A DNA stretch of 64,000 bases from contig JAZARR010000200.1 in NCBI GenBank assembly GCA_037389465.1, positions 262,001 to 326,000 of the forward strand, read 5' to 3'. The notes below the pieces were generated by a model, which saw nothing but the letters and a program-made list of their open reading frames with translations, made no database searches and was not told where the DNA came from. A program made the translations under genes and the position numbers. Positions 41,497-54,173 of the stretch are shown piece after piece. The stretch is from Baylisascaris procyonis (taxonomy: Eukaryota > Nematoda > Chromadorea > Rhabditida > Ascarididae). Positions within the stretch are counted from its first letter, which is position 1, and every line of letters begins with the position of its first letter.

Positions 41497-42384
41497 CTGA
41501 ACGAATACCTTTACGACAATATTTCACCCCTTAGTCACCTGCCACAGATATGCAAGGAAAAGATTTTTTAAAGAACCAGAAAATCGGACATCAGATTACA
41601 ATGAAAATACGACCAGAAAAACATCACTAGTGCTCACTCAACAAACCAGTTAAATTATGAAGAATCTGTATCGAAAAAGACTTCGCCTTTTCATACCGCT
41701 TCCATTTTACCGCTTATATTTCCGCAAACGTAAGAATTACCAATTTTTATCAAAACGCACATAATGTGGATATTTTTGAGAAAAACATAAACATCATCCA
41801 TATAAGTGAATATTTTCAATATGTAGGAAAGAGAAGAAATTAAACAATATAAAGGCAGTGCAAACTTTATGACAGCATTGCTAGGGGAAATAACGGTGAG
41901 AGAGAAAATGAATTCTGCATATGAAACAAGAAGCTACCTAACTATTCGAGAACCGACTTAAAACCAGAAAAAAAGACTACTAAACGCCAATTCCGCAATA
42001 AATTGACGTTTAGTTGAACTTGCACCAAGCAAAATCACTCTCCATTCTCCCCATTATGCGCAGTCCTAATGTGTGCATACATTCACTACTTTCGCCCGAG
42101 TGCCGAATCTCGAGTATGAGTGAACTGCAATCTCAGACGAAGATAGGCAGCAATTTTCAAACGCCTTCAGATGAATAGAAAATATTGCAAGGGTTAAACC
42201 TACACAACGCTAATCGACTCATCTTTATCGATTCTAAGTGCGAAGGAAAAGATTTGTTGGTAAAAGTCAACACCACCTCGTTACCACTGCAAACCGAACA
42301 GTACTGTGAAAACGTATTTCCAGTTGTTGACAGAGGGATTTTTCTAACGTTTGAGATCTTTTCGGGTTTAAGAGAGTATTCTAC

Positions 42385-43960
42385 AAAGAAATCATTATTT
42401 CTAAGCAATCCTATTCTACGACAACAATTCCTGTAGCTACAAGTCACGCCAATAATGAATTTTGTTGATTTTTCCATATTTATTATTATAAAAATCGACA
42501 AAATTAATACTTTCCACAATTCTGTAGCCTCGTTTTACATATAGAGGTTTTATAAAAGCACAGACTCACAAATGAATAATAGTACCTCCGGGGGTTAGTT
42601 CAAATCATTACGGTAACGGAATAATGAACTACACGTAAAACGAATGTTGCGATCACATTCACCAGCTTGCTATCGTGTCCTATTGCAACCCTTATATTTT
42701 CTATCAATGATAAAAAATGTTTAAGCCACATAAGTCCATATTAAGTATTCCATGAAAAAACGTTCTTTTACAACCATTTCAGCCAGAAATATGAAGTTAA
42801 AGACCCTTTACAGCTTAGCCACTGCCCAATTCATGAAGTCTTTGAAAAGATGGTATATTTTAAATGAATTGTACAGTACTTCCACAAACATTTCTACACA
42901 TAAACGTTTTAATATTGCTTAAAGGAAATATTACAATCTTGTTGAATTTCAATCAATTTCAGTTAATTTCAATAAAAACAACATAAATCCTTACAACGTG
43001 AGATCGGCAAAATGGGCCCAGAAAAGTTTTCTCAGATTATTTATGACTAAAATCGCTGATTTACTCAACAGCTACCATCTCCTCCTTCACCAGCAATATA
43101 TGATCTGACGACGTTCATAGCCATAAACCATAAAACATCTAACACTTCCTACCATATTCATCTCCTTTGCTTATATTATTACATATCTCTCTCCTCCTCC
43201 TCCCCCCTCCCACCTCCCTAACAAGTTTTCGTTGCGTTATTTTCGGTATTCCGATAGATTTCATAATCGAAAATCTCACCATAAACGCCTCTGGAAGGAG
43301 ATTCGCAGCAGCGTATGGGGGTGATGCCTCGTCAATATTTATACCATCGACCACCTGCGTACACCGTCGGCGAATGCGTAGTGATCGAATTCCTGAAACA
43401 CCTTCATTCCTCTGGAGGCTATTTTGCACAGCCACTATATTACTGTTGAAATATTATAACAAAAAATCTTGGCTTTTCTTTTGTGTGACTCCGGAGCGTT
43501 TATGAGCGACTCCGGAGAAAAATTCCTCTCTCAACATGCATAAAACAAAAGTCAACATGCATGCTCGATGTTGAAACCGCAGATACACGATGTGTTCCTT
43601 GTCATCTACATTTACGGGCAATCATACATCTTTGAATTATTACTGAGTATAGAAGGGATAAAAGTCGATAGCCATAACAACATTAATGAAAGCCTTTACC
43701 CGTGGCAAAATTTTAACAAAACTGGAGCTTCATATTCAAAGCTAGCACGAACACGGCACGAACACGTTAACCGGTCGGTCTGCCAACTAGATCAGCAACC
43801 AATCGGAACAGACAACTATGCAAATGAACAAATATTAAAGACTTTGCCCACTGATTCACCATCAAGAAGTATTGTATAACGTTATATCGTTATAAAAGAC
43901 ATTTTTGAAGAATCCAACGTTATAAATCCTGCAGGATCGATCCATGCACCGATCTCAGCG
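42385..43960. repeat. segmental duplication, copy C (partial, decayed)
   Basis: Matches about 27448-29095 of A and 57090-58740 of B in the same orientation. A tract of about 450 bp (42548-43000) is virtually identical to B, while the rest has many substitutions and indels. WASHC1-type exons are not included. Confidence 0.88.
43280..43360 (-). pseudogene. PIG-P exon 1 relic in copy C
   Basis: Aligns with PIG-P exon 1 (28336-28420). The ATG has become ACG, and 4 nt are missing before the RGVY end, which shifts the frame into the donor. DGINIDEA and PPYA are still readable. It has no following PIG-P exons. Confidence 0.85.
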
Positions 43961-44757
43961 GTGTTATCTATAATGCGTTATCTATAATGCCATAACATGT
44001 GCAAATGGTACTTCAGTTTCAAATCAGAAAAAAAGTTGAACGAAGTACATCAAAATACAAGGAAAATGCGAAAAAATAGTGTGCAATTTGTTAGAAACGG
44101 CGTGAGAAAAAGAGACCCTTCACAAACAACGAAAGAATGAATGAACCGAAGACAACAAAAGAATACGCGCTTGCGTACGGAAAATTCACTCGTTTAAATT
44201 TCCCTCCAGTATTTTTTGGTTCGAAATCGAACAGTTCGCATTTACAGTAACTCTCCAGCTCTACAGCACCACCAATTCAAATAAAAACCTATGGGTTATT
44301 GTAGCGTGTTAATAACCCCCAAGCACGATGAAGCAGAATTTTTTTGCAAAACGTTACTATTTAGTGCAATACAATACCGAAAGAAGCCCATCAATTTGCC
44401 CACACATACTACAGAAACTATCATTCCCCCTACCCAACCATCCCCACCTTTCCTCTCTATTTCAGGTTTGTTATGGCTACTGCTTTTCTAAAAAGAATGC
44501 CCCACACTGCTCAGTTATAAATTAGACTTCTTTTCCCTTCATAATGAAATCGGAAAGATTTCTGCGCCACCGCATTAATTATTACCCATTCTTTTATTTA
44601 GGTACATCACTCCATCCAAAATTGAGTGTGTATTTCGAATGTTTGTCAATATCCGTCGTTTGGATGAGCTTAAATTATACGAAAGGCTTCAGATGGGAAA
44701 ATAGCCGGTGGGCGATAGAACCAGTACCAGGGAACGATGAATAAAAAAAAAACTCAC

Positions 44758-45942
44758 CTAGCATCAGGTCGTTCAAGCGATGCCGCTTCTATTGTGTTGA
44801 GACTTGAATCAATCCAATGCAGATTAGTAGCCATCCAATCGAGACTAATACCTTCGGTCATATCGAATCCATCCACGACAAACGTCGTCGCATTTGTACC
44901 ATTGCGAGTTGCCACAAAAATTTTCTTCTCACGAATATGTAACCTATAAAAAACATTTCTATTTTTTAAATATAAGAAAGTAACAACTATTACCGCGCAC
45001 ATCATGTTAAAATTTAATATTATACAACAAATTTTACTTCAATTTACTAACGGATTTTACTTCACTTTGCTAACGGAGGTTCCATTGGTACCTGGGAAAT
45101 TTTCTAAGGCAAAAGATGAGCAATGAGCATAAAAGTTCAATACCATTTTCCAACCAATCCCCGCCTCCTCAACATCGATTAACCTAAATTCTCTCCATAT
45201 TAATCACTTTTACATAAACAGATAGATGAACAAATAAGTTAATAAATAAACACGTCAATGAATAAATAAATAACCGGCAGTTAATTTTCCATTCAATTCT
45301 CCAACGTTCCATCGTTTTGGTTGGGAATAATGGGAATAACATGATATAATGAAAGCAAGCAATTCATTCCACCTATGTTCAAAAAAACATCAAATAAAAC
45401 AAATAAATATGCTAGAAGTCTCAAGAAAGGCTCAATTTATAGAAAGCAAAAAACAAACAAACAAACAAACAAACAAATAAACAAAACGAAAGCGATGTAT
45501 CCGATATCACCGGAACAAATTACGCTACTTGGCAATTGTGCATTTCACAAGGAACGATTCATGAGGCTCGATGTATTTGCCTTGGAAAATATATTGCGAA
45601 AATTAGCAACAAGAAGGTAGAATAGTTTGCAATATTATTTACCTCAAAGGTTATCAAATTTTTAATGTTCCATTTGCAAGTTGAAATCACTTTAGTGATT
45701 ATGGCATCGAAAAGAATATAAGTTTCAGTTGAAAATAAACATTTCTGGACAATCGGTAAATAAAGACTGGGATAAGGAAATGGAATAATATTACCTGCTC
45801 GGAGATGTTGACCACCTCAACGCTGTTTCCAATATTGTAAACGTAATACAGTTGTTTGGACAGCCAACCGAATAACACGGGAATAAGACCATCGCTATGA
45901 GTTACCAACACCCGCGCCGCTTCTTTAACGTCTGATTCCAGT
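44758..45942 (-). CDS. LDL-receptor-related (YWTD propeller) exons
   Basis: Exon 44758-44943 encodes [20 protein letters not shown] followed by NTIEAA, the hallmark of a YWTD beta-propeller blade as in LRP/LDLR proteins. Exon 45795-45942 encodes [20 protein letters not shown], then KQLYYVYNI, a plausible preceding blade. The first exon ends in phase 0 and the second begins in phase 2, so at least one exon between them is missing from this model. LRPs are large endocytic receptors; the rest of the gene was not found nearby, so it is either spread over long introns or a fragment. Confidence 0.6.
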
Positions 45943-46474
45943 CTAAAATTGATAAACACATTTAGATTAAGTGATAAAAATGATTAATAATCAATATAAG
46001 CCTCTTCGATCAAACAATAAAAATATCTGGAAAAACAAAATATTCAAAACAAGAGAAGGGAGAAAAAGCAAACTAAATGACCTAAAAATACGCAGTGAAT
46101 TATTGAAGGGTTCATAAATGTGAAAAACATTCCCACCGAGAAATACATTCAGTTCCTCAACGTTAGAAGAACAACCCGAACTCCTTTTCGGGTTTGCTGT
46201 CGAGTATAAAAAGAACCCTCCATTAGTCCATTCCTCAGCCTCATTCGGGCCCGAGAGTACCACATGAGCAGAACCGCAACAGTCGAGTAAACACCAAAAC
46301 GAATGGCTAATGAAGGCAGTAACAACATTTTATACCCTATTCATAGCACAAAATCAATATTTGTAAGAGCCATTCCATATTGCACACTGCTACGGTCAAA
46401 TCGAGCTAATCTACGTTCTTAAACGACTTGCTCTACAATCAAGATCGTTACAGTAACCGTTTGGAGGCACTTAC

Positions 46475-46641
46475 CATGATCCATCCATTGAAAGTTGATA
46501 TTTCTCTTGCGATCGTCTGTGCATCGACCGCGCAAATGGCTCCACCCGAATGCCGCGTGCAGCCCCTGGTGGCGCGAATGTATTGCAAACTGGTGCACCC
46601 ACTTCATCACTGCAATCCATTGCAAAACATTCAAGAATGAG
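46475..46641 (-). CDS. exon-like interval, reading frame uncertain
   Basis: Bounded by a CTGTAG acceptor and a strong GTAAGT donor, relatively GC-rich, and open in more than one frame. One frame gives DCSDE, the calcium-binding core typical of LDL-receptor class A repeats, which would suit the neighbouring propeller exons. Another gives a cysteine-containing stretch HSGGAICAVDAQTIAREI. It does not join in phase to 45942. Confidence 0.3.
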
Positions 46642-49005
46642 CTACAGATCAAGAAATTCTAATGTCCAAAATGATAACAGTAGGCCTCTTCCGTGCATTT
46701 ATTCTAAACTATATTAAAAAGCTAGAAAATATGAAAGTAGAAATGACCAACCTAACAAATTGCAAACTGCGAATTTCTGTGAAATATACGTTGCATAAAC
46801 ATCGATTTCAATCTAGATTGATGTAACATACAAAAAACAAACCTCCGTAGCGAAATGAAACCTGTGCATTAAGCTTTTGCAAAAGCGAACCTGTGAAGTG
46901 CACAGAAACATCGAAATAAATACACTCAATAACGATTGAATAAAATAAACTTGGAAATTCTAGACGTGAAGTTGTTTACTGGGCCAGAAATTTGTGTGTT
47001 TTCATTTCTGAGTGCCCCTTTGAAAGCCAATTCCTTCGAAACGTGCTACTAATGCCTTCAATTATCTACCAACAAAGCAAAGCCAATAAGCAGTCTTCTG
47101 TCCGCCAATCCTTCACCTCTGCCTTCACAACTTTCCCCTCTTCCTCCACCCTCCTCCCTTCCGCCTCCCTTTCCTTTGTCCTCATAACAATTTCCGTTTA
47201 CGTTTCATTATAGCCGTAATTAATAAACGAACATTACAATACGCAAAAAATAAAAAAACAAAATAAAATATATAAGAAAGAAGACATCGGAAAGCACATC
47301 AAAAATATTCCTATGGAATATCTTATTCTATAACAGAAATGTTTTAGTATCAATAAATGTATCAATATTGATAATAAAACATTAATCACATGAGATCTGC
47401 CTATCCATATTGATAAGCGAATGAGGAATGAAATCTGATAAGCAAACAAGCAATGAAAAAATCACAACCACAAATGTGAAGCCATTACCATGCTAGCTGC
47501 GTATCATACCTATTCACACCTCTATGTTTTATTTTCTAAGGTGTTCATTGACGTATACTTTTCTGCAAATCTCTTTCATTCCCCAAATCAGCAGTTCCTT
47601 TCTTCATTAACGATATAAAAGCTAGGTTTTATTATTACTTATGCCAGCTTGCTCTCAATTACTTCTCAAACGAAAGAATAGCATATAAAGTATTATCACA
47701 AAGTAACCACCCATCTACGATCAACTTAGAATACCAAACAAAAGGTTATAAACAGACACGTCTGCCAAAAAGCTGCGATGAATCAACCTTCTACCTATAT
47801 AATATAGTAAGGACATCAACAGTTGCTTTCAACTTCATTAGGCAAGCATAAAAGAAGACGCATATTTACATACTTATTGCCCTAACTGAAAATAACAGCC
47901 TACAGAAGCAAAACAACGAGTAGAACATTGAACAGAAGTTTTGATGAGCCGATCGTCTTTATAAAACACTTGCCAACAAAGGCGCAATAATTAAAATGGT
48001 GTAGTAAATTTTCTGCTAGAGTGAAATATTTTCAAAAATAATGAGCATCCGAGATTTGGGAATTTTTGAAAAATATAACGAAATATTAGATAAATCAATT
48101 CAGAATTAATGCCTAAAACGTCTCCTTCAAACTACTTTCCCACATAGTGTTATTTTATATATGCAAATCACGTGTATTTCGCAACCGCAATTGTGAAAGT
48201 TCTCTTCATATTAAATGATTATCGCTTCGCATTAAGTTTTTAAAAAACATAAGCACAACTCATCCACTCATCGATTTCTCCGTTTATGAGCTGATGCAAG
48301 TGTTATCCGATATCAATGCTCACGATCGACATTGGCATTTGCTCGTACTTATCAAAGTGCTATGTCATATTACGAGTTTTAAAGCGCAAACGAAAAACAC
48401 TCGAAACAACCTATGTACCGACTGTGTGCTACAACGGGTATACAATCAAATAGAACTGATAGCACCTGATAATATAAACATCTGTTTGAATAAAAATTTG
48501 AAGCAAATACGGTACTACATACCTATATCACATAAATACGGAGTATCAAACAAAATGCTCTAAAGTAGTCATTAACGAATCACGAAGGAAGAGATTCAAA
48601 ATGAATAAAGAATTAAAAAAAATACCTTAATATGGGCATAACCGAACCAAGAGATAAATTGTGAAGAAATGAAGATTGAATAACTGCAGTGATAAGAATA
48701 CTTCAGTAAAATCTCGTGAGCGAAGCTGAAAAACAATAAACGAATCTCCGCCTTACAACCTTCATCCTCATCTTTAGTGAGCGCAGTACTGCAAATGCCT
48801 CCGGAAAAACAATAACGTCACGTCGCAATTGGCAATAATACAAAAATTTGAATTCCCGCTCTGGAAGGATTCGTTGCAGGACCCGTCATTCATTATTGCA
48901 ACGTCCTATTCATGCCAAGCACCATCTCCCGTTGATGGAGGTCATAATTAGGGACATAGAAAAAAGAAACGAAAATATGAACAAGAAAAAATAACCGCTG
49001 CAAGC

Positions 49006-49008
<3 letters not shown>

Positions 49009-49058
<50 letters not shown>
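49009..49058. repeat. (TA)n microsatellite, about 50 bp
   Basis: Pure alternating A/T run in non-coding DNA. Confidence 0.95.
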
Positions 49059-49060
<2 letters not shown>

Positions 49061-49679
49061 AGTGTTTACACGAAATCCACTATCAACACCAAATCGATTG
49101 TGCTATTAAAGCGAAATATTCCCCGCTCTTTCTAAATAAAAACAAGTTACTATCAAGAAGCTGATTGAAATATTCCGTTCCTGAAGACAACTGACTGGAC
49201 GGTAGGGAAGAAATCGGGACAATTATTTCATGAGAAAACATGAAGAACGCCCGAAAATGATTTAGTATCCATATGACCCATCTAAACCAGCACCACCACC
49301 CCGTCACCCCGTAACAAAATGGTGCCTCATTATGCATGCAGTAATATCGTGCCGTCAAATCAACGAACTTTGGACAATAAGGAGAAGTAAACAACTTAAA
49401 AAAGAACAAAGCACCCCAATGAAACGCGTATAAACTCCAGAAAGAACATTGTGGTCGAACAAGCAAGAAAACGTACTTACCATCAAACATAAAACATATA
49501 TGCGTTAGTTTCATAATGAAATCATTATGTGCATTTGAACACTAAGATAGCCTAATCAAGGAACACTGAAATCATTCCCACTATCATGAAATCGGCAGAA
49601 ATGACGCGGGCAACTAGGCCACAAATAGGCTCAGTACCACAAGATTCAGACCTCTCTAAAGATTAGATATAAAATAGGA

Positions 49680-50222
49680 CTAAAATAAACCTAAAGTACC
49701 GCAAGACATGGCCACTACGGCTACAAAAATGACCAGCTCAATAGAAAAAATTGTTGAAAGCAAATATAAAGCATTTGTGTGCAAGTGCGTCAACTTATAC
49801 AATCTAGACACAAGGTTGGTTTGCAAACGCCAAGCAAAAACAAGCATAAAATATGCTGCAAAACTTGGTTTGAAGTTTGATTCCTTCAGTTTCTCTAGAC
49901 CCATTCCAACATCCACCACCCTCCTCTTTATATCATTTTCAACCGAGATCTCATTTGTGCGAAGATATTCGAAAAGCGTATTTTTGCGCAATGCTAACGG
50001 AAATCCTTTTATTAATGCACAATTAATGCATTTATCAATAACGTCCTCCCACATGACTTCATTGGTGAACAACAATAATAAACACCTTCTGCAGCATGTG
50101 ATCATCAATGCACTCATATAAATATAATCGATAAAATATTCACTGGTTTTAAACCATCTCTCGATTTCAATCATCATCAAAGCAAACCGAATACTATCAA
50201 CAAAACTGTTTATCCTAAACAT
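49680..50222 (-). CDS. unexplained 180-codon open frame
   Basis: A single uninterrupted frame with an ATG and several hydrophobic stretches (LVIFVAVVAMSCGTLGLF at the end). The plus strand is also open over 49708-50121, so one of the two, or both, is chance. No motif recognised and no splice sites needed. Kept because the length is unusual for AT-rich non-coding DNA. Confidence 0.2.
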   Translation of the reverse strand: MFRINSFVDSIRFALMMIEIERWFKTSEYFIDYIYMSALMITCCRRCLLLLFTNEVMWEDVIDKCINCALIKGFPLALRKNTLFEYLRTNEISVENDIKRRVVDVGMGLEKLKESNFKPSFAAYFMLVFAWRLQTNLVSRLYKLTHLHTNALYLLSTIFSIELVIFVAVVAMSCGTLGLF

Positions 50223-52283
50223 ATAGTCGAAAATTTATACAAAATCGAAGAAAAACTCAAATTTACATGAATATCTCAAAAAAAGACAAACATCGGGCAA
50301 TAAGGATGAGTTGAAAGATCATTGTGACAGGCGTCACTTAGCAATATCTATTTAGAAGAGTGTTGTGTTCTATAATAGTCTATTTTCAAAGCAAGAGGCA
50401 ACATTTATTAAACCAAATTCTATAATCACTCAACCCTATCTCCCCCCCCCCCCTCCTCCGGTACCCTTATACTTCCGCATCGTTCAGTTGTAACAAACAA
50501 ATGACATCAGTGATAACTGGAGTGGCTTTGTTTCTACATACTACTCTCCCCCCCCTCTCTCTTATCGAATTGGCTGCAGTCTTTTTTTTTGCCGGTTACC
50601 ATATTCCTCCACTCATCAGCACTGCCTCGCAAATAAACTTCACTGCGCCTTGGTCACTCTCCTTTTGAGTCTCCATTACGTACCCTCTAATTTAAAGAGT
50701 TTGTCAACGCATTGTTTGTGATATGAAGAGTGCAATACTAAGAGTAGCTAATTGAAATTGATAAGTTCATCAACTAGAAAGAAACGAACATTCCCCTCCC
50801 CCCTTCCCTTATCCCGCCCCATCTAAAAAGCACTTTTAACTCGTTATGTAAGACATGGTCGTCGTTGACAGTGCTGTCTCAATGCACAAAAACAGTCTCG
50901 AACATACATTTGGGCACATATAATAAAAAGGAGCGCAAATAGACCAATAAAGTTACCAACTGCTGAACGAATTTGGAGGAGAAACCACGCCAGAACATGA
51001 TTATTAGGGATGGAGTCGTATCAAACACGGATGGTTTAAATGAAGAAGAAAGCAACACATAACGGTTTAGCATTAACAACTGCTAGAAGAATCTAAGAAG
51101 GAGTCCTTTATTACACTAAAAAACCTGATTTCGAGTTCACCAACCTCGCTAAATAAAAAGCAACATTATGAAAAGGGGAGCTATCCAAATAGCATAATTT
51201 TTAAACCAAATTCACGAATTTATCTCTATTGCACAATATATGCAACCCATTTCCATCGTTGAAATCCAATCCAAAAACAACAACATACCAATCCAATGCA
51301 CTCAAATAAATTCCATGACAATAGCTGTCCAAAGCAAACAATCACCACTAATGCACTTGATAGTAGCCTCAGCTCCTCGCTTCACGAGCTTCTTATCGGA
51401 AACAAAGACCTGCAAAAGTAAAATGCATGTAATATGTTGCTATTTCGGAATTCTATGCAATTGTGTTCGATAGATGCCACAGATGCGAATAGATTTTGAT
51501 AAGAAATGAGACTTTTTTAATCCTTTCATGGGTAAACCTTTCATAACTTTTTCGTCTAGATGTATCAAATAATAAAGTAAAGGAAGTGATTCCCTCTGAT
51601 CATTGTGCGGTCTTCTTTTAACATTTCTAAAAGGATAGAGAAATTTTTTATATTTCTCAGGAATTCATGAAAAAAAAAGAAATCCTTAACACTTATTCAC
51701 AAAAAGGATGCAACTTTCCAGTCCAATCTTGCAGATTTATTCGCGACGTAAATCCTTTTATTTAATCCCCATCCACCTAACAATATTTCCACGAAAAGCA
51801 ATTTCAATTTCCTTTAAAAAAACAAAACAAGAAAGGTTTCATAACAAATAACAGATCAAATGCATAGGCGATATCTTTGCACTGAAATGATACCCTCTTA
51901 ACTGCCGTAATCGGCTTATCAACTTGAAAATAATGACTCAAAATAACTAAAAGACAATCATATTCATAATGGTGATTTAAATGTTTCGCTACGAAAAAAT
52001 CAACAAAACTCAAACCATTGTCGCCTGGAAATGATGAATAAATACAGCGATGGCTCGGACTGCTTAAAATGCTACCCATATTTTTCTAACTTAATAAAAT
52101 CTCTTAACAACGGAGGAATATGACCAAACAATACTTAACAACTCCAACTGTACTCTCTATGTTCAAAAAATAACTTTTCAATAAGCTAGGACAATTTCAA
52201 CATTCATTTCCCCGACTTCGTCGGTACTCCCTTCCTCTCCCACCCCTCCAGAAAAGAAATATTTGAGCAAACTACAACCTCAC

Positions 52284-52521
52284 ATCGCAAAATCCTCGCC
52301 CGGACGTTTCAGGTTCCATGCGATTGTACCTGCGGTTCCATCGATCCCACTTTCTCGTTGCTACTTTGATAATTTCTTTGGAAAATGGTTATAAGTGCTA
52401 AAGGTTATTTTTAATTGCTATATCCCTTATTCAAAGTTTTACCCGTCCCTTGAAACTTACTTCGAATTTTTTATAGACAGTTATACCAACCCTCCCATAC
52501 GAGTACTCCTCATGGATGTTT
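52284..52521 (-). CDS. two linked exons of an unrecognised gene
   Basis: Exon 52461-52521 (IHEEYSYGRVGITVYKKFE) ends at GTAAGT in phase 0. It joins exon 52284-52360 (QRESGIDGTAGTIAWNLKRP, then GEDFAM), which ends at GTGAGG in phase 2. A further open interval upstream ends at a GTATGC donor at 52660 in a matching phase. The sequence looks like a compact beta-rich domain, but I do not recognise the family. No following exon was found. Confidence 0.35.
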
Positions 52522-53284
52522 CTATCATATGAAGCAACACAATCACAAAAAATGATCACCTCTATCACTCTGAAAGAACCTAACCATTCTGCAATAATAG
52601 AAAAAACCATTAAAACAAAAATTGCTGATCAAATCAAACGCTACAATCATAAAGCATACCTCCTTTTTGCCGCAATCACCGCCAGGAGATTTATTGTTGC
52701 AACAGCGCTGAAACCGTTCTTCGCCTCGCTTGCTCAGCAACTGTTCCAGCGACCGTTAACAGAAGGAGGCATGATGGCTCCGGTAAAAGCTTCAAGCTTT
52801 CCAATACCTGAATAATTTTCCCACTACCTGACAGCTGAAATACACGGCCACAAAGGTGGTTCATAATTCTAGCACCTCCTTCTCATAAATACCACTAAAC
52901 GAGTCATATTACCAAATTTTAGTTGGTTCGATGAGACCTTCATTGATCACTGTATCATTTTGCCTGTCGACTTTTAAGTGCTGTACGGACTTTCAAATCA
53001 AACAATATCAATGGTACCAAATATTAGGTATTAATCGAGGATCGTAGGTAAACAAAACTATTTATTCGTCCCTCACCACATCTGTGCTCCCAAATTAAAT
53101 CCATAGCTACAGGTTTTCTGAAGAAACAAAACAAAATGCAAAGTGGAAGATAAACATACAGGAAATCAGATGTGATAATATCGCATGGTTTCAATAAAAC
53201 AAGTACATCACACACAGAACCGTCGAAGATTCAACAGTAATATCAAGATATTTCAACAAGTATACCAACAAGATTCAACAGTAT

Positions 53285-53350
53285 ACAGTAATCGCCGCGC
53301 AAATCAAATCGCCGCGTATAGCAAATAGCCGCGTATAGCAAACATCTGCG
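53285..53350. repeat. 17-bp minisatellite of element D type
   Basis: About four imperfect units with the GCCGCGTATAGCAAAT motif, shared with 36177-36275 and 56340. Confidence 0.75.
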
Positions 53351-53725
53351 CCTACAAACGCATTTATAACTACATTTTATCATGCAAACTGTTGGTAGGA
53401 TCGTACTGAAAGGTAAGGTTCAGTGTTTTGGTGGATATTTGTCTTCCTCTTCCCTCCTCCATCCAAATGTCCTTTTTTTGAGCGTAGCGGAATACTGAGA
53501 ATTTCGAAAGCAATTTCTATATAGGTCAGGTAAATGTAGGCAGCTTCCAAACAGCCAGTTCCTCTTATAACCTTTTATTCTGGATTAAGGCATGCTTCCC
53601 ATCATTTTTTCCAACGAAAATATTCTCAGCATTCCGCTTGGCTCGAAAAGAAAACATTTGGTGGAGGAGGGAGGAAGAAGACGAATATTGCTAACGTGAC
53701 ATTTAGCCGCAATGGTCTCAGGAAA

Positions 53726-53893
53726 TCAATGTGTGTTCGGCAGCTTCCTGCTGCCCTTTGCGTGAATTCCGTCCACTAAAAGCTTATCGTTGCTGCAATC
53801 AAGCATGTACCGCCCGGTTGCATAGAGAACCTCCGTGCAACATCTGGGGGCGCGAGCTCTAGCCAGAACATCAACCAGGTACGGAGTTCGATA
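53726..53893 (-). CDS. possible terminal exon, unrecognised
   Basis: After a CTGTTCAG acceptor it reads YRTPYLVDVLARARAPRCCT, then EVLYATGRYMLDCSNDK, to a stop, in a locally GC-rich patch. The surrounding 53700-54060 is open in pieces in other minus frames too, which could instead mean a degenerate mobile element. No homolog recognised. Confidence 0.25.
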   Translation of the reverse strand, partial: YRTPYLVDVLARARAPRCCTEVLYATGRYMLDCSNDKLLVDGIHAKGSRKLPNTH

Positions 53894-54173
53894 CTGAACA
53901 GTGAAGAGCAAACAAGACAAGCTCTACTACTTGACTCATTTGCAAGGTCATCACATCTAATGGGAAACAAGCATGACGAACTCGCCATAAGAACATAAAA
54001 GAATTTCGCTGAGTCGGATTACCGCAGCGATGCAAGAGAAACGTATAATCGAGGAGCTCCATTCAGTAAGGCTAACAAAAATTAGGATACTGCGATAATA
54101 CAAGGTGTTTAGACGCCCTCTTGAAAAAGTCTGAATGTGAAAGCCTCAAATCAAAAAACTTCCTAATCATTAG

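Larger units (their letters stand above)
46642..52283. other. long stretch without a recognisable gene
   Basis: Mostly AT-rich. It includes a (TA)n tract (49009-49058), C/T tracts near 50440 and 50550, and a mutually open region at 49680-50222. One exon-like minus interval (about 51299-51410) reads KKLVKRGAEATIKCIS after a TTTTGCAG acceptor but cannot be placed in a gene. Confidence 0.4.

Noticed and set aside
42157..42519. 120-codon minus open frame
   Set aside because: It spans the start of copy C and unique DNA, and no motif is present. An internal acceptor-donor pair exists but could not be phased to the filamin exon.
53700..54060. Retrotransposon remnant
   Set aside because: Locally GC-rich and open in several frames, but no reverse transcriptase, integrase or protease motif and no terminal repeats were seen.
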